In this document: in pieces, positions 16,082-24,990 of the stretch
How the letters are laid out: each line of letters opens with the position of its first letter
Position numbering within the stretch: the stretch's first letter is position 1
NCBI GenBank assembly: GCA_019116445.1
Contig: DXBP01000015.1
Location: 1-33,961 of the forward strand
Direction: 5' to 3'
DNA: 33,961 nt
Origin: Candidatus Gemmiger excrementigallinarum
Lineage (GTDB): Bacteria; Bacillota; Clostridia; Oscillospirales; Ruminococcaceae
Program-made: the position numbers and the translations under genes
The notes under the pieces: generated by a model
The model's database searches: none
What the model was told of the DNA's origin: nothing
What the model saw: the letters and a program-made list of their open reading frames with translations, nothing else

Positions 16082-16681
16082 ATGACCAAAACCCACAACC
16101 ATGTACGTGAACTGACGGTGACCGCTATGCTGGCCGCCATCGCCACACTGCTGATGTTCATGGACTTCAGCCTGCCGATGCTCATTCCCAGCTTCGTCCA
16201 GATGGATATTTCGGAACTTCCGGCGTTGTTGGCTTCTTTCAGCTTGGGGCCTGTCTATGGCGTTGCTGTCTGTCTTCTCAAGAACCTTTTCAATCTCATC
16301 TTCCATAGTTCTACCGGCGGCATCGGCGAACTGTGCAATTTCCTGCTGGGTGCCTTCTTTGTGGGAACTTCGGGTGTGATCTATCGTTTTCACAAAACGC
16401 GGAAGGGTGCGGTGGCTGCCTGTCTGATCGGTGCGGTGGTGATGGCGCTGGTCAGCGTTCCGGTCAACTACTTCCTCAGCTATCCTGTCTACGCAGCCAT
16501 GTTCGGCGGCATCGACAGCATTATTGCCGCATACCAGGAGCTTCGCCCCGGCACCGATGGCCTGCTGGAATGCCTGCTGGTATTCAATATGCCGTTTACT
16601 TTTGTCAAAGGTTTGATCGATGCGGTGCTCTGCTTCCTGATCTACAAACCCCTTTCTCCCATTCTGCACGGCCGTCACTGA
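16082..16681 (+). CDS. ribU: Riboflavin transporter RibU (ECF S component)
   Basis: This 199-residue membrane protein is the substrate-binding unit of an energy-coupling-factor transporter. It takes up riboflavin with a shared EcfA-EcfA'-EcfT module encoded elsewhere. About six hydrophobic helices are visible, with the S-component pattern PSFVQMDISELPALLASFSLGPVYGVAVCLLKNL-type region at about 38-72 and a short basic N-terminus (MTKTHNHVREL). The FMN riboswitch directly upstream makes riboflavin the near-certain substrate. ATG 16082 has GGGAGGA at 16068-16074; earlier in-frame starts would fall inside the riboswitch terminator. The metK promoter follows without an obvious terminator. Confidence 0.93.
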   Translation: MTKTHNHVRELTVTAMLAAIATLLMFMDFSLPMLIPSFVQMDISELPALLASFSLGPVYGVAVCLLKNLFNLIFHSSTGGIGELCNFLLGAFFVGTSGVIYRFHKTRKGAVAACLIGAVVMALVSVPVNYFLSYPVYAAMFGGIDSIIAAYQELRPGTDGLLECLLVFNMPFTFVKGLIDAVLCFLIYKPLSPILHGRH

Positions 16682-16725
16682 GAAGATAGATGTAAAAAAG
16701 AACGCAGAACCGATGGGAAACCCTA

Positions 16726-16754
16726 TTGACGAGATCGGGACATTGTGCTATAAT
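16726..16754 (+). promoter_or_regulatory. Promoter of the SAM-riboswitch/metK transcript
   Basis: TTGACG (16726-16731) and TATAAT (16749-16754) are 17 bp apart with a TGC extended -10. It is one of the strongest promoters in the window. Confidence 0.88.
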
Positions 16755-16776
16755 GCGACATACAACAGAATAGCAA

Positions 16777-16871
16777 CTTATCAAGAGTGGCAGAGGGAAC
16801 AGGCCCTGTGAAGCCCGACAACCTACACAAACGTGCAAGGTGCCAATTCCTGCGGGGAACCGAAAGATAAG
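16777..16871 (+). promoter_or_regulatory. SAM-I riboswitch (S box)
   Basis: The aptamer opens with CTTATCAAGAGTGGCAGAGG and shows the S-box core GGCCCTGTGAAGCCCGACAACC, GCAAGGTGCCAATTCC and the closing GAACCGAAAGATAAG, whose end pairs with the CTTATC start (P1). It senses S-adenosylmethionine and, with the terminator just after it, should lower metK expression when SAM is abundant. Confidence 0.97.
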
Positions 16872-16875
16872 CGTC

Positions 16876-16906
16876 AGCGCGCGGTCTTTTGGCTGCGCGC
16901 TTTTTT
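16876..16906 (+). terminator. SAM-riboswitch terminator before metK
   Basis: An 11-bp stem (AGCGCGCGGTC at 16876-16886, partner 16891-16901, one G-T pair) has a four-T loop and is followed by six Ts. It begins five bases after the aptamer and is the switch's expression platform. Confidence 0.92.
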
Positions 16907-16957
16907 GTTCTCGTCAGTTGCGCTTCTGCTTACATTCATAAGGGAGGCAATTTTACA

Positions 16958-18103
16958 ATGTCCAAAGTTCTTTTTACTTCCGAGTCGGTGACCGAAGGGC
17001 ATCCCGACAAAATCTGCGACCAGATCTCGGATGCGATCCTTGACGCCATCCTGACCCAGGATGCTGACGCCCGTGTGGCTTGCGAAACCACCTGCTCCAC
17101 GGGTCTGGTGCACATCATGGGCGAAATCACCACCAGCTGCTATGTGGATATCGCAGAAACCGCGCGCGATGTGATTCGTTCCATCGGCTACGACCGCGCC
17201 AAGTACGGTTTCGACTGTGATACCTGCGGTGTCATCGTGAACATCGACGGCCAGAGCCCCGATATTGCGCTGGGTACCAATGATGAAGTGGCCGGTGCGG
17301 GCGACCAGGGTATGATGTTCGGCTACGCCTGCGACGAAACGCCGGAACTGATGCCGCTGCCCATCAGCCTGGCGCACAAGCTGGCCAAGCGCCTGACTGA
17401 GGTGCGCAAGAGCGGTCTGCTGGATTACCTGCGTCCGGACGGCAAGAGCCAGGTGACCGTGGAGTACGATGACGGCAAGCCGGTGCGCGTGGACGCGGTT
17501 GTTATTTCCAGCCAGCACAGCCCGGAAGTCACCCAGGAGCAACTCCATGAAGACATCAAGCGGGAAGTTATCGAAAAGGTGATCCCGGCAGAGATGCTGG
17601 ACGAAAACACCAAGTACTTCATCAACCCCACCGGCCGTTTTGTGGTCGGCGGTCCGCAGGGTGATACCGGTCTGACCGGCCGTAAGATCATCGTGGATAC
17701 CTATGGCGGTTATGCCCGTCATGGCGGCGGCGCCTTCAGCGGCAAGGACCCCAGCAAGGTGGACCGTTCCGCCGCGTACGCTGCACGCTGGGTTGCCAAG
17801 AACATCGTGGCTGCCGGTCTGGCCAAAAAGTGTGAGGTGGAACTTGCCTACGCCATCGGCGTGGCGCAGCCTGTTTCCATCATGGTCGATACCTTCGGTA
17901 CCGGCACGGTGGCCGACAACAAGATCGAAGAGGCCGTCAAGAAGGTGTTTGATCTGCGTCCGGCTGCGATCATCCGCGACCTGGATCTGCGCAAACCCAT
18001 CTACCGCCAGCTGGCTGCTTACGGTCACATGGGCCGTGAGGACCTGGGTGTCAAGTGGGAAAATACCGACCGTGTGGACGCACTGAAGGCAGCCTTGAAC
18101 TAA
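16958..18103 (+). CDS. metK: S-adenosylmethionine synthetase
   Basis: This cytoplasmic enzyme makes SAM, the main methyl donor, from methionine and ATP, releasing phosphate and pyrophosphate. It has 381 residues, normal for MetK. The N-terminal [10 protein letters not shown] contains the catalytic His15. [12 protein letters not shown] (113-124) and [16 protein letters not shown] (256-271) are the two family signatures, and the metal and ATP ligands around them are intact. ATG 16958 has AGGGAGG upstream; a longer frame would start inside the riboswitch terminator. Expression is controlled by the SAM-I riboswitch and the gene stands alone, with its own terminator. Confidence 0.98.
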   Translation: MSKVLFTSESVTEGHPDKICDQISDAILDAILTQDADARVACETTCSTGLVHIMGEITTSCYVDIAETARDVIRSIGYDRAKYGFDCDTCGVIVNIDGQSPDIALGTNDEVAGAGDQGMMFGYACDETPELMPLPISLAHKLAKRLTEVRKSGLLDYLRPDGKSQVTVEYDDGKPVRVDAVVISSQHSPEVTQEQLHEDIKREVIEKVIPAEMLDENTKYFINPTGRFVVGGPQGDTGLTGRKIIVDTYGGYARHGGGAFSGKDPSKVDRSAAYAARWVAKNIVAAGLAKKCEVELAYAIGVAQPVSIMVDTFGTGTVADNKIEEAVKKVFDLRPAAIIRDLDLRKPIYRQLAAYGHMGREDLGVKWENTDRVDALKAALN

Positions 18104-18148
18104 CAAGTTCAGCACGGAACGGCAGATTCCGAAATCTCCAAAAACAAC

Positions 18149-18178
18149 AAAAGCGCAGGGGTGACCCTGCGCTTTTTT
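18149..18178 (+). terminator. Intrinsic terminator after metK
   Basis: A perfect stem (AAGCGCAGGG at 18151-18160, complement at 18165-18174) with a GTGA loop is followed by a T-run to 18178. It is just upstream of the recD2 promoter. Confidence 0.92.
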
Positions 18179-18181
18179 GGT

Positions 18182-18210
18182 TTGCCAAATGGGGACGGTT
18201 GGGGTATAAT
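18182..18210 (+). promoter_or_regulatory. Promoter of the recD2-comF-mreB run
   Basis: TTGCCA (18182-18187) and TATAAT (18205-18210) have a 17-bp spacer. The start codon lies about 40 bases downstream. No clear promoter is visible again until after mltG, so it may drive a long operon. Confidence 0.78.
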
Positions 18211-18250
18211 ATAAAGGATATTGTGGAAGTGTGCCAAAGGGGGTGGGGAT

Positions 18251-20482
18251 GTGGAAAACGAAGCACAGGGCCTGCAAAAACTGGAAGGCGTTGTGGAGCG
18301 CGTGATCTTTGAAAATGCCGAAACGGGGTACATTGTTTTTGAGGTCAATGTAGGGGACCAGGACATCGAAGTCGTGGGCAAGGTCGGCAGCGTAGACAAC
18401 GGAATGCACGTCACAGCCTATGGCCACCTGGAAAAACATCCCCATTACGGGGAACAGTTCCGCGCCACCGCCTGTGAAACCAGTCTGCCCCAGGATACCA
18501 CCGGCCTGCTCAGTTACCTTTCCAGCGGGGTGTTGCCCTATATCGGCCCCTCCACGGCCAAAAAAATCGTCAAAGCCTTCGGGGAAGAAGCCTTGACCGT
18601 GATTTCCGAAACCCCGCAGCGCCTTTGCGAGATCAAAGGGATCACCCCTGAAAAGGCGGCGACCATCTCCAATGAGTTCCGGCGGCTGTATGGTGTACGG
18701 GAAGTGATCGATTGGTTCGCCCGGTTCGATCTGCCGGCCCAAAGTGCGGTGACCGCTTACCAGGCTTTTGGCCCTCACACCATGGAAGCGCTGCAGCAAA
18801 ATCCCTATTTGCTGTGTGGCGAACCGCTGAAACTGACAGTGGAAAAGGTAGACCCCATTGCGCTCAGACTGCAGTTTGAGATGGGGAATCCGATGCGCAT
18901 TACGGCGGGGCTGCTGTATCTGCTGCGCCGCAATGCGGGTAACGGCCACACCTGCCTGCCCCGGGGTAAACTTACGGAAAGTACAGCTTCTTATCTGAAA
19001 CTCACCCGGGAAAGCGTGGAGGACGAACTGGACGAACTACTGCAGTCCGGGGAACTGCGGGCATACCCGTACGGTGAAACCGAGTATATTTATCTGCCGG
19101 ATCTTTTTTCAGCCGAACAGGATATTGCAGCGCGATTGGGGCAGATTTCCACGTTTCCCACGGAACCGCCCAAAACGCTGGAAAGCGATCTTCGCGCCCT
19201 TGAAATCGTGCAGGGGTTTGCCTATGCACCGCTGCAAAAAGAAGCCATCCGGATGGCACTGTCCAACCGCGTGATGGTGCTCACCGGCGGTCCCGGTACC
19301 GGCAAAACCACTACGGTCAATGCAATCTTAAGTCTGTACGAGGCTATGTACGACCGCGTGGCGCTGTGCGCCCCTACGGGGCGGGCGGCCAAACGCCTGA
19401 GCGAACTGACCCATCACAATGCCTCCACCATCCACCGCCTGCTGGAGGTGGACTATAGTACCGGAACGGTGCGCTTCATTCATAACGAAAAAAATCTTTT
19501 GAAATATGACGTCATCATTCTGGATGAAATGAGTATGGTGGACGTCAAACTGTTTCAGGCGTTGCTGGCGGCTGCCCGGTACCATTGCCGCATCATCATG
19601 GTGGGGGACGTTGACCAGCTGCCCAGTGTTGGCCCCGGCAACATTCTGGGGGAAATTCTTGCAACGCAGGTGGTGCCTACCGTGCGTTTGACTGAGATTT
19701 TCCGTCAGGCGCAAAAGAGCCTGATCGTCCAGAACGCCCACCGTATCGTGCAGGGGCAGATGCCCCAAAAGGGCGCGGCGAAGGATGATTTTTTCATGAT
19801 GGAAAAGAGCGGATTCGAGTGCCAGCAGCTGGTTTGCGACCTTGTCAGCGTGCGCCTGCCCCGTGCCTATGGTTTTGATCCGGTGCGGGACATTCAGGTC
19901 CTCTGCCCGACCAAAATGGGGGCAACCGGCAGCATGGAACTCAACCGCCGTTTGCAGGAAGTGCTGAATCCGCCAGCCTGGGGCAAACCGCAGCTGGGCG
20001 GAGAAAACGGAAGCAAAATCCTGCGACTGGGCGATAAAGTCATGCAGATCAAGAATGATTACGATATCACCTTTGAACGTGACGGAGCGGAAGCCGGTGC
20101 GGGTGCGTACAATGGGGATATGGGCATCATCACAGCCGTTGACGAGGATGCACGTTCAGTCACCGTCATGATGGATGACAGAAAATACGTCTACTCGGGG
20201 GACCAGCTTGGCGAATTGGAGCCCGCCTATGCGGTTACCATTCATAAAAGTCAGGGATCGGAATTTCCGGCGGTCATTGTTCCGGTGGCAGAGGTCCCGG
20301 CGCGGCTGCGGTATCGTAACCTTTTGTATACCGGCGTGACCCGTGCCCGGAAACTCTGTATCCTTACAGGGAACCATCGCACGGTGGAGCAGATGGTGCA
20401 AAATGTGCGCCAGAATCTGCGCTACAGCTGTTTGCGTTATATGCTGGTGGAAGCCGTCACGCCGGCTTCCAAAACTTCATGA
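18251..20482 (+). CDS. recD2: RecD2-type ATP-dependent DNA helicase
   Basis: This is a 743-residue 5'-3' superfamily 1B helicase of the RecD2/YrrC type, which works in DNA repair without RecB/RecC. An N-terminal OB-like domain (about 10-85) and tandem helix-hairpin-helix region (about 85-185) precede the motor. Walker A GGPGTGKTT is at 346-354, and motif II is LDEMSMVD with Asp425/Glu426. MVGDVDQLPSVGPG follows, and near the C-terminus come the motif V-like VTIHKSQGSEF and the TGVTRARK segment. I chose GTG 18251 because AAGGGGG lies seven bases before it; a TTG at 18221 would add ten residues without a good ribosome binding site. Its stop overlaps the comF start. Confidence 0.94.
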   Translation: MENEAQGLQKLEGVVERVIFENAETGYIVFEVNVGDQDIEVVGKVGSVDNGMHVTAYGHLEKHPHYGEQFRATACETSLPQDTTGLLSYLSSGVLPYIGPSTAKKIVKAFGEEALTVISETPQRLCEIKGITPEKAATISNEFRRLYGVREVIDWFARFDLPAQSAVTAYQAFGPHTMEALQQNPYLLCGEPLKLTVEKVDPIALRLQFEMGNPMRITAGLLYLLRRNAGNGHTCLPRGKLTESTASYLKLTRESVEDELDELLQSGELRAYPYGETEYIYLPDLFSAEQDIAARLGQISTFPTEPPKTLESDLRALEIVQGFAYAPLQKEAIRMALSNRVMVLTGGPGTGKTTTVNAILSLYEAMYDRVALCAPTGRAAKRLSELTHHNASTIHRLLEVDYSTGTVRFIHNEKNLLKYDVIILDEMSMVDVKLFQALLAAARYHCRIIMVGDVDQLPSVGPGNILGEILATQVVPTVRLTEIFRQAQKSLIVQNAHRIVQGQMPQKGAAKDDFFMMEKSGFECQQLVCDLVSVRLPRAYGFDPVRDIQVLCPTKMGATGSMELNRRLQEVLNPPAWGKPQLGGENGSKILRLGDKVMQIKNDYDITFERDGAEAGAGAYNGDMGIITAVDEDARSVTVMMDDRKYVYSGDQLGELEPAYAVTIHKSQGSEFPAVIVPVAEVPARLRYRNLLYTGVTRARKLCILTGNHRTVEQMVQNVRQNLRYSCLRYMLVEAVTPASKTS

Positions 20483-21252
20483 GAGCGCCGGACTGGCGCT
20501 ATGCGGCAGAACAGGCGGCAGCGTGGCTTTATCCCCGGCGGTGCCCGTTTTGCGGCGCTGTGCTGGGCATAGACGCCGTTCAGGGGAGTGTCTGCCCTCA
20601 GTGCGTGGAAGAGGAAGAACGACTGACACACAATCCGCCGCGTCTGCCCGGCACCGAGCATACCTTTTATGCACTGAACAGCGGGCTGGCGGCTTATTAC
20701 TACAGCGGCAAAGTGCAGGAAGCCATTCTGCTTTGCAAACGCGGATTCCATCCCTGGTATGCCAGAGAACTGGCCGACCGTATGGCGGTGCGGATCTGGG
20801 GTGCAACGCCGCCGGACAGGCCGGGACGGCGCCCCAAAAATGAGCTGTTCCGGGATATGCCCCTCTACCAGTGTATTGTGCCGGTACCGCCGCACCAGCC
20901 GTTGCCCGGTGTACCGGGACTGCCGTTGTTGCTTGCCAGGCGGCTGGGCATACTACTGGGGATACCAGTGGAAACGCCGTTGTATGCAGTGCGCGGTACA
21001 GCGGTGCAAAAAGACCTGACCCGCCAGCAGCGAATGCAGAATGCCCGGAAAGCATACGCCTGCCGGACCGATGCGGACTTTGGCGGCAAACGGGTTCTGC
21101 TGGTGGACGATATCATCACCACCGGCGCAACTGTTTCCGCCTGCGCTATGCTGTTGCTCAAAGCCGGTGCTGTGGAAGTGACCGCAGCGGCGGTGGCAGC
21201 AAGCGAAGAATTGCCGAAAGATAAACGAACCTCTACGGAGAAGTGCAAATGA
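20479..21252 (+). CDS. comF: ComF-family phosphoribosyltransferase-like protein
   Basis: This 257-residue cytoplasmic protein is related to ComF, which is needed for DNA uptake during competence. An N-terminal zinc-finger motif has Cys22/Cys25 (CPFC) and Cys39/Cys42 (CPQC). The C-terminal phosphoribosyltransferase fold has PRPP-loop VLLVDDIITTGATVS (206-220), and VPVPPHQ with RQQRMQNARKAY as the preceding conserved blocks. The start (ATG 20479) overlaps the recD2 stop in ATGA, and the stop overlaps the mreB start in another ATGA, so all three are tightly coupled. Association with a helicase suggests a role in handling incoming or damaged single-stranded DNA, which is inference. Confidence 0.92.
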   Translation: MRAPDWRYAAEQAAAWLYPRRCPFCGAVLGIDAVQGSVCPQCVEEEERLTHNPPRLPGTEHTFYALNSGLAAYYYSGKVQEAILLCKRGFHPWYARELADRMAVRIWGATPPDRPGRRPKNELFRDMPLYQCIVPVPPHQPLPGVPGLPLLLARRLGILLGIPVETPLYAVRGTAVQKDLTRQQRMQNARKAYACRTDADFGGKRVLLVDDIITTGATVSACAMLLLKAGAVEVTAAAVAASEELPKDKRTSTEKCK

Positions 21253-22307
21253 ATCAACAGGATATCGGCATTGATCTGGGGACGACCTCGATCATTATAG
21301 CAACCGAAAAACAGGGAGTCGTGTTCAGCCAGCCTACCATTGGGGCGGTGGATACCCGTAACAATACCATTCTGGCGGTAGGGGACGAAGCCCTGCGCAT
21401 GGTGGGGCGTGCCCCGGCGCATATCGATCTGGTCCGGCCACTGCGTGACGGTGTGATCCAGGACCACCGTATGACCAATGAACTGATTGTACGCTTCGTC
21501 AACGAGGTGTGCCGTTCCCGTTTCTTTAAGCCGCGCATTTCCGTTTGCGTACCGGCGGCCATCACCGGTGTGGAAGCGGATGCGGTAGTGGAATCGGTCA
21601 TGGCCGCCGGCGCCAGGCAGGTGTACCTGGTGGACGAGCCGGTGGCGGCAGCGCTGGGGGCGGGATTGCAGATCCGCCAGCCCCACGGCTGCATGGTCGT
21701 GGATATTGGCGGTGGTTCCACCGACATTGCCGTCATCAGCATGGGGGGCCGTGTGCGTGCGGCCAGTGTGCCGGTGGCGGGCAACGCCTTCGACCGTTGC
21801 ATTGCACAGTTTGTACAGGAAAAATATCAGATTGCCATTGGCCCGCTGACGGCAGAAACCCTGAAAAAACAGGTGGCCTGCTGTACCAAAAGTGAGTTTG
21901 AAGGGGTCATGGAAGTACGCGGTCATTCGTGGGAAACCAATCTTCCGGCCCGTCGCCTGATTTATACCCACGATCTCTATGAACCCGTCCAGGAACTGGC
22001 GACGCGCATTGTGGCAGCGGCTCGTGCCGTGCTGGAAAGTACGCCCCCGGAACTGGCAGCGGATGTATCCTCTACCGGCGTATTGCTCACGGGGGGAGGC
22101 TCCCTGCTGCGTGGCCTGGCCAGTTATATGGCCGGGGAGCTGCACGTGGATGTTGCCATCGCGCCCGACCCGATCAACTGTGTGGCGCGGGGAACGGCCA
22201 TCAGCCTGAGTGAAGGCAAATATCTGACGGCCGGTTTCCGCGATGCCACCCCGAAAGCGTGGAAAAAGACGCTGCAAAATATACGCGATCCCTTTGCGGC
22301 CGACTGA
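21249..22307 (+). CDS. mreB: MreB/Mbl-family actin-like cell-shape protein
   Basis: This 352-residue protein forms membrane-bound filaments that guide cell-wall synthesis in elongating bacteria. The actin-fold ATP site is complete: phosphate 1 DLGTT (9-13, in GIDLGTTS), phosphate 2 VDIGGGSTDIA (151-161) and adenosine motif LLTGGGSLL (279-287). YLVDEPVAAALGAG (126-139) is the usual MreB connecting region. I use ATG 21249, which overlaps the ComF stop and has GGAGAAG five bases upstream; a GTG two codons earlier is possible. It could be MreB or a paralogue such as Mbl. It does not lie next to mreC/mreD, the more common arrangement. Confidence 0.9.
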   Translation: MNQQDIGIDLGTTSIIIATEKQGVVFSQPTIGAVDTRNNTILAVGDEALRMVGRAPAHIDLVRPLRDGVIQDHRMTNELIVRFVNEVCRSRFFKPRISVCVPAAITGVEADAVVESVMAAGARQVYLVDEPVAAALGAGLQIRQPHGCMVVDIGGGSTDIAVISMGGRVRAASVPVAGNAFDRCIAQFVQEKYQIAIGPLTAETLKKQVACCTKSEFEGVMEVRGHSWETNLPARRLIYTHDLYEPVQELATRIVAAARAVLESTPPELAADVSSTGVLLTGGGSLLRGLASYMAGELHVDVAIAPDPINCVARGTAISLSEGKYLTAGFRDATPKAWKKTLQNIRDPFAAD

Positions 22308-22359
22308 CCGGCATAGAAAGGGTAGGAAATCTGTAACTTTTGAGAAGGGAAAACGAGTC

Positions 22360-24972
22360 ATGCCTGAGCTTACCCAGGAATATATCGCGCTGCGCGATCA
22401 GTATATCGAAAGCAAATTCACCCGCCTGAACCCGGTTCAGCGGCAGGCGGTATTCACCACCGAGGGCCCGCTTCTGATTCTGGCGGGCGCCGGTTCCGGA
22501 AAAACCACGGTCCTGGTCAACCGTATCGCCAACATCATTCGTTTTGGCTCGGCACACGGCAGCCGGGAACTGCCCCGCACCGTAACCCAGCAGGACCTGG
22601 AAGACCTGCGGGCCGCCGTGGCATCCGGCCGGGACCTGCCGCGGGAAACTGCCTATCTGGCCGTTCGCCCGGCCCGGCCTTGGAATGTGCTGGCCATTAC
22701 TTTCACCAACAAGGCGGCGGGGGAACTCAAAGAACGTCTGCGCGCCATGCTGGGGGAAACCATGGGCGGCGATGTCAATGCATCTACCTTCCACTCGGCC
22801 TGTGTGCGGATCCTGCGCCGGGATGCCGAGCGTATCGGCTTCCCCAAAAGTTTTACCATCTATGACTCGGATGATCAGCAGCGGGTACTCAAACAGATCT
22901 ATAAGGACAAAATGATCGACGACAAGTTCCTTCCCATCAAGTCGGCCATTGCCCAGATCAGTTCTTATAAAGATAAGCTCATGTCGGCTGAGGATGTGGC
23001 CGCGGAAGCTCCGCGGGATACCAAGGCGGCATTGATTTCCAAGATTTATACCACCTATGCGGGTCGCCTGAAAACCGCAGGGGCAATGGACTTTGATGAT
23101 CTGATCTTCCATACGGTCCGCTTGCTGCAGAAAGATGCAGAGGCACGGGAATACTATCAGAACAAGTTCCGGTATGTGGTGGTAGACGAATACCAGGATA
23201 CCAGTGTGGCACAGTTTCATTTGGTCCGGCTGCTGGCGGGCGGCACCAACAATGTGTGCGTGGTCGGCGACGATGACCAGTCCATCTACAAGTTCCGGGG
23301 TGCCACCATCGAAAATATTCTGAATTTTGAGCAGGTGTTTACCGGTGCCAAGACCATCCGCCTGGAGCAGAACTACCGTTCCACTTCCAACATCCTCAAC
23401 GCGGCCAACAGCGTCATCAAGAACAATACCGGGCGCAAAGGCAAAACGTTGTGGACCCAGAACGGTGATGGCGATAAGGTGCACCATTACACGGCATCCA
23501 GTGAACAGGATGAAGCCAGTCACATTGCCGATGTGATCGGGGAACACTTGCGGGAAGGCGCTCATCTGCGGGATCATGCGGTTTTGTATCGCATGAACGC
23601 ACAGTCCAACCCGATCGAAACCTATTTCGCCCGTGCGGGTATTCCGTACCGCATTGTGGGCGGTCAGCGCTTCTTTGACCGCAAGGAAGTCAAGGACATC
23701 AACTCCTATCTGGCGGTGATCGTCAACCCGCGGGACGATGTGCGTCTGCGGCGGATCATCAATGAACCCGCCCGCAAGATCGGTGCCTCCACGGTGGATA
23801 AGGTGGGCGAACTGGCGGCCCGGGCCGGTGTGCCGATGCTGCAGATCATTGCCGATGTAAGGCAGTATCCGGAGCTGATGCGGGCGGCATCCGCACTGGA
23901 AAAGTTCTATGATATGTACCGGGAACTGTGCGATCTTTCCGTTTCGATGCCGCTGGATGAATTTGCCGGGGAAGTCATCAAAAAAACCGGCTATGAGGCG
24001 ATGCTGAAAGCCCAGAAAGAGGAGGGCGAAACCCGCCTGGAAAACCTGGGCCAGCTGGTCAGCTCGGTGAAGACCTACGCGGATCAGAACGGGGAAGACG
24101 CAACGCTTTCCGGATTCCTGGAGGAAGTGGCCCTGATCTCGGACCTGGACAGCTATGACCAGGATGCCGACAGTGTCACGATGATGACGATTCACTCCGC
24201 AAAAGGCCTGGAATTCCCCTATGTGTTCGTTGTGGGTATGGAGGATGGCATCTTCCCCGGCGATATGGCCCGTTACAATGAGGAGGACATGGAGGAAGAA
24301 CGTCGTCTTTGTTATGTGGCCATCACCCGGGCCAAGAAAGAACTGTATCTTTCCACTTCCCGCAGCCGGTTGATCTTCGGCCAGACCCGGCGTAACCCGC
24401 CGTCCTGCTTCCTGAGCGAGATCGACCCCGGTCTGCTGGATGAAACCCAAAGCCCGGAACTGGCGTATTCCGCCGGTGGTTTCGGGGCGGGGTACGGCAG
24501 CTACAGCACCAGCGTGCCCGGCGGGCGCAGCGGCTATTCCGGCGCATCCCGCGGCTATCTCAACAGCGACTACAACGCTCGTCCCCGGGGCGGCTTTGGT
24601 GCTGGGTACAGCAGTGGCTTTGCCAGTGGCGGGCACGAAAGTCCGAACTTCAACGGCGGTCGTCACACGGTTCAAAGCAGCGGTTTCGGCGCGGGATACG
24701 GCAGCCGTACCAATCATCACAGCGGCACACCGACAGCTCCGGCGGGAGCGGGAACTTCCACCCTGACCGGTATGCAGAATACCGCACCCAAGAAGCAGAC
24801 TGTACAATATGCGGCGGGGGACCTGGTGGAGCACCGGGTGTTCGGCCGAGGTAAAGTGCTTAAGGCAACTCCGATTGCGGGCGACTGCATCGTCGAGATC
24901 CAGTTTGACCGGGTTGGCGTCAAAAAAACAATGGCCAATTATGCGCCGCTGAAAAAACTCACCGAGGAATGA
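22360..24972 (+). CDS. pcrA: UvrD/PcrA-family DNA helicase with a repeat-rich tail
   Basis: This 870-residue 3'-5' superfamily 1A helicase acts in nucleotide excision repair and replication/transcription conflict resolution. Walker A is AGAGSGKTT (42-50), motif Ia TFTNKAA (114-120), motif II VVVDEYQDTS (Asp276/Glu277), motif III DDDQSIYKFRGA, then MTIHSAKGLEFPYVFVVGMEDGIFPG and YVAITRAKKELYL near the end of the motor. About 40 extra residues (roughly 63-103) sit between motifs I and Ia. After the motor comes a Gly/Ser/Tyr-rich tail (about 700-815) with three GFGAGY units, then a C-terminal Tudor-like domain (818-870, GDLVEHRVFGRGKVL) as in PcrA proteins that bind RNA polymerase. ATG 22360 has GAGAAGGGA upstream. 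Confidence 0.95.
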   Translation: MPELTQEYIALRDQYIESKFTRLNPVQRQAVFTTEGPLLILAGAGSGKTTVLVNRIANIIRFGSAHGSRELPRTVTQQDLEDLRAAVASGRDLPRETAYLAVRPARPWNVLAITFTNKAAGELKERLRAMLGETMGGDVNASTFHSACVRILRRDAERIGFPKSFTIYDSDDQQRVLKQIYKDKMIDDKFLPIKSAIAQISSYKDKLMSAEDVAAEAPRDTKAALISKIYTTYAGRLKTAGAMDFDDLIFHTVRLLQKDAEAREYYQNKFRYVVVDEYQDTSVAQFHLVRLLAGGTNNVCVVGDDDQSIYKFRGATIENILNFEQVFTGAKTIRLEQNYRSTSNILNAANSVIKNNTGRKGKTLWTQNGDGDKVHHYTASSEQDEASHIADVIGEHLREGAHLRDHAVLYRMNAQSNPIETYFARAGIPYRIVGGQRFFDRKEVKDINSYLAVIVNPRDDVRLRRIINEPARKIGASTVDKVGELAARAGVPMLQIIADVRQYPELMRAASALEKFYDMYRELCDLSVSMPLDEFAGEVIKKTGYEAMLKAQKEEGETRLENLGQLVSSVKTYADQNGEDATLSGFLEEVALISDLDSYDQDADSVTMMTIHSAKGLEFPYVFVVGMEDGIFPGDMARYNEEDMEEERRLCYVAITRAKKELYLSTSRSRLIFGQTRRNPPSCFLSEIDPGLLDETQSPELAYSAGGFGAGYGSYSTSVPGGRSGYSGASRGYLNSDYNARPRGGFGAGYSSGFASGGHESPNFNGGRHTVQSSGFGAGYGSRTNHHSGTPTAPAGAGTSTLTGMQNTAPKKQTVQYAAGDLVEHRVFGRGKVLKATPIAGDCIVEIQFDRVGVKKTMANYAPLKKLTEE
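24475..24705 (+). repeat. GFGAGY repeats in the PcrA tail
   Basis: Three copies of G-F-G-A-G-Y-(G/S)-S are encoded at PcrA residues 707-714, 745-752 and 775-782, spaced 38 and 30 residues apart in a Gly/Ser/Tyr-rich, probably disordered linker. The codons differ between copies, so this is protein-level repetition rather than a recent DNA duplication. Confidence 0.8.
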
Positions 24973-24990
24973 TGAAAGGGAGGCGTTTAC

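Noticed and set aside
16874-18949. 691-codon minus-strand frame
   Set aside because: It runs through the SAM-riboswitch terminator, metK, the metK terminator and the recD2 promoter, all of which are well supported on the plus strand.
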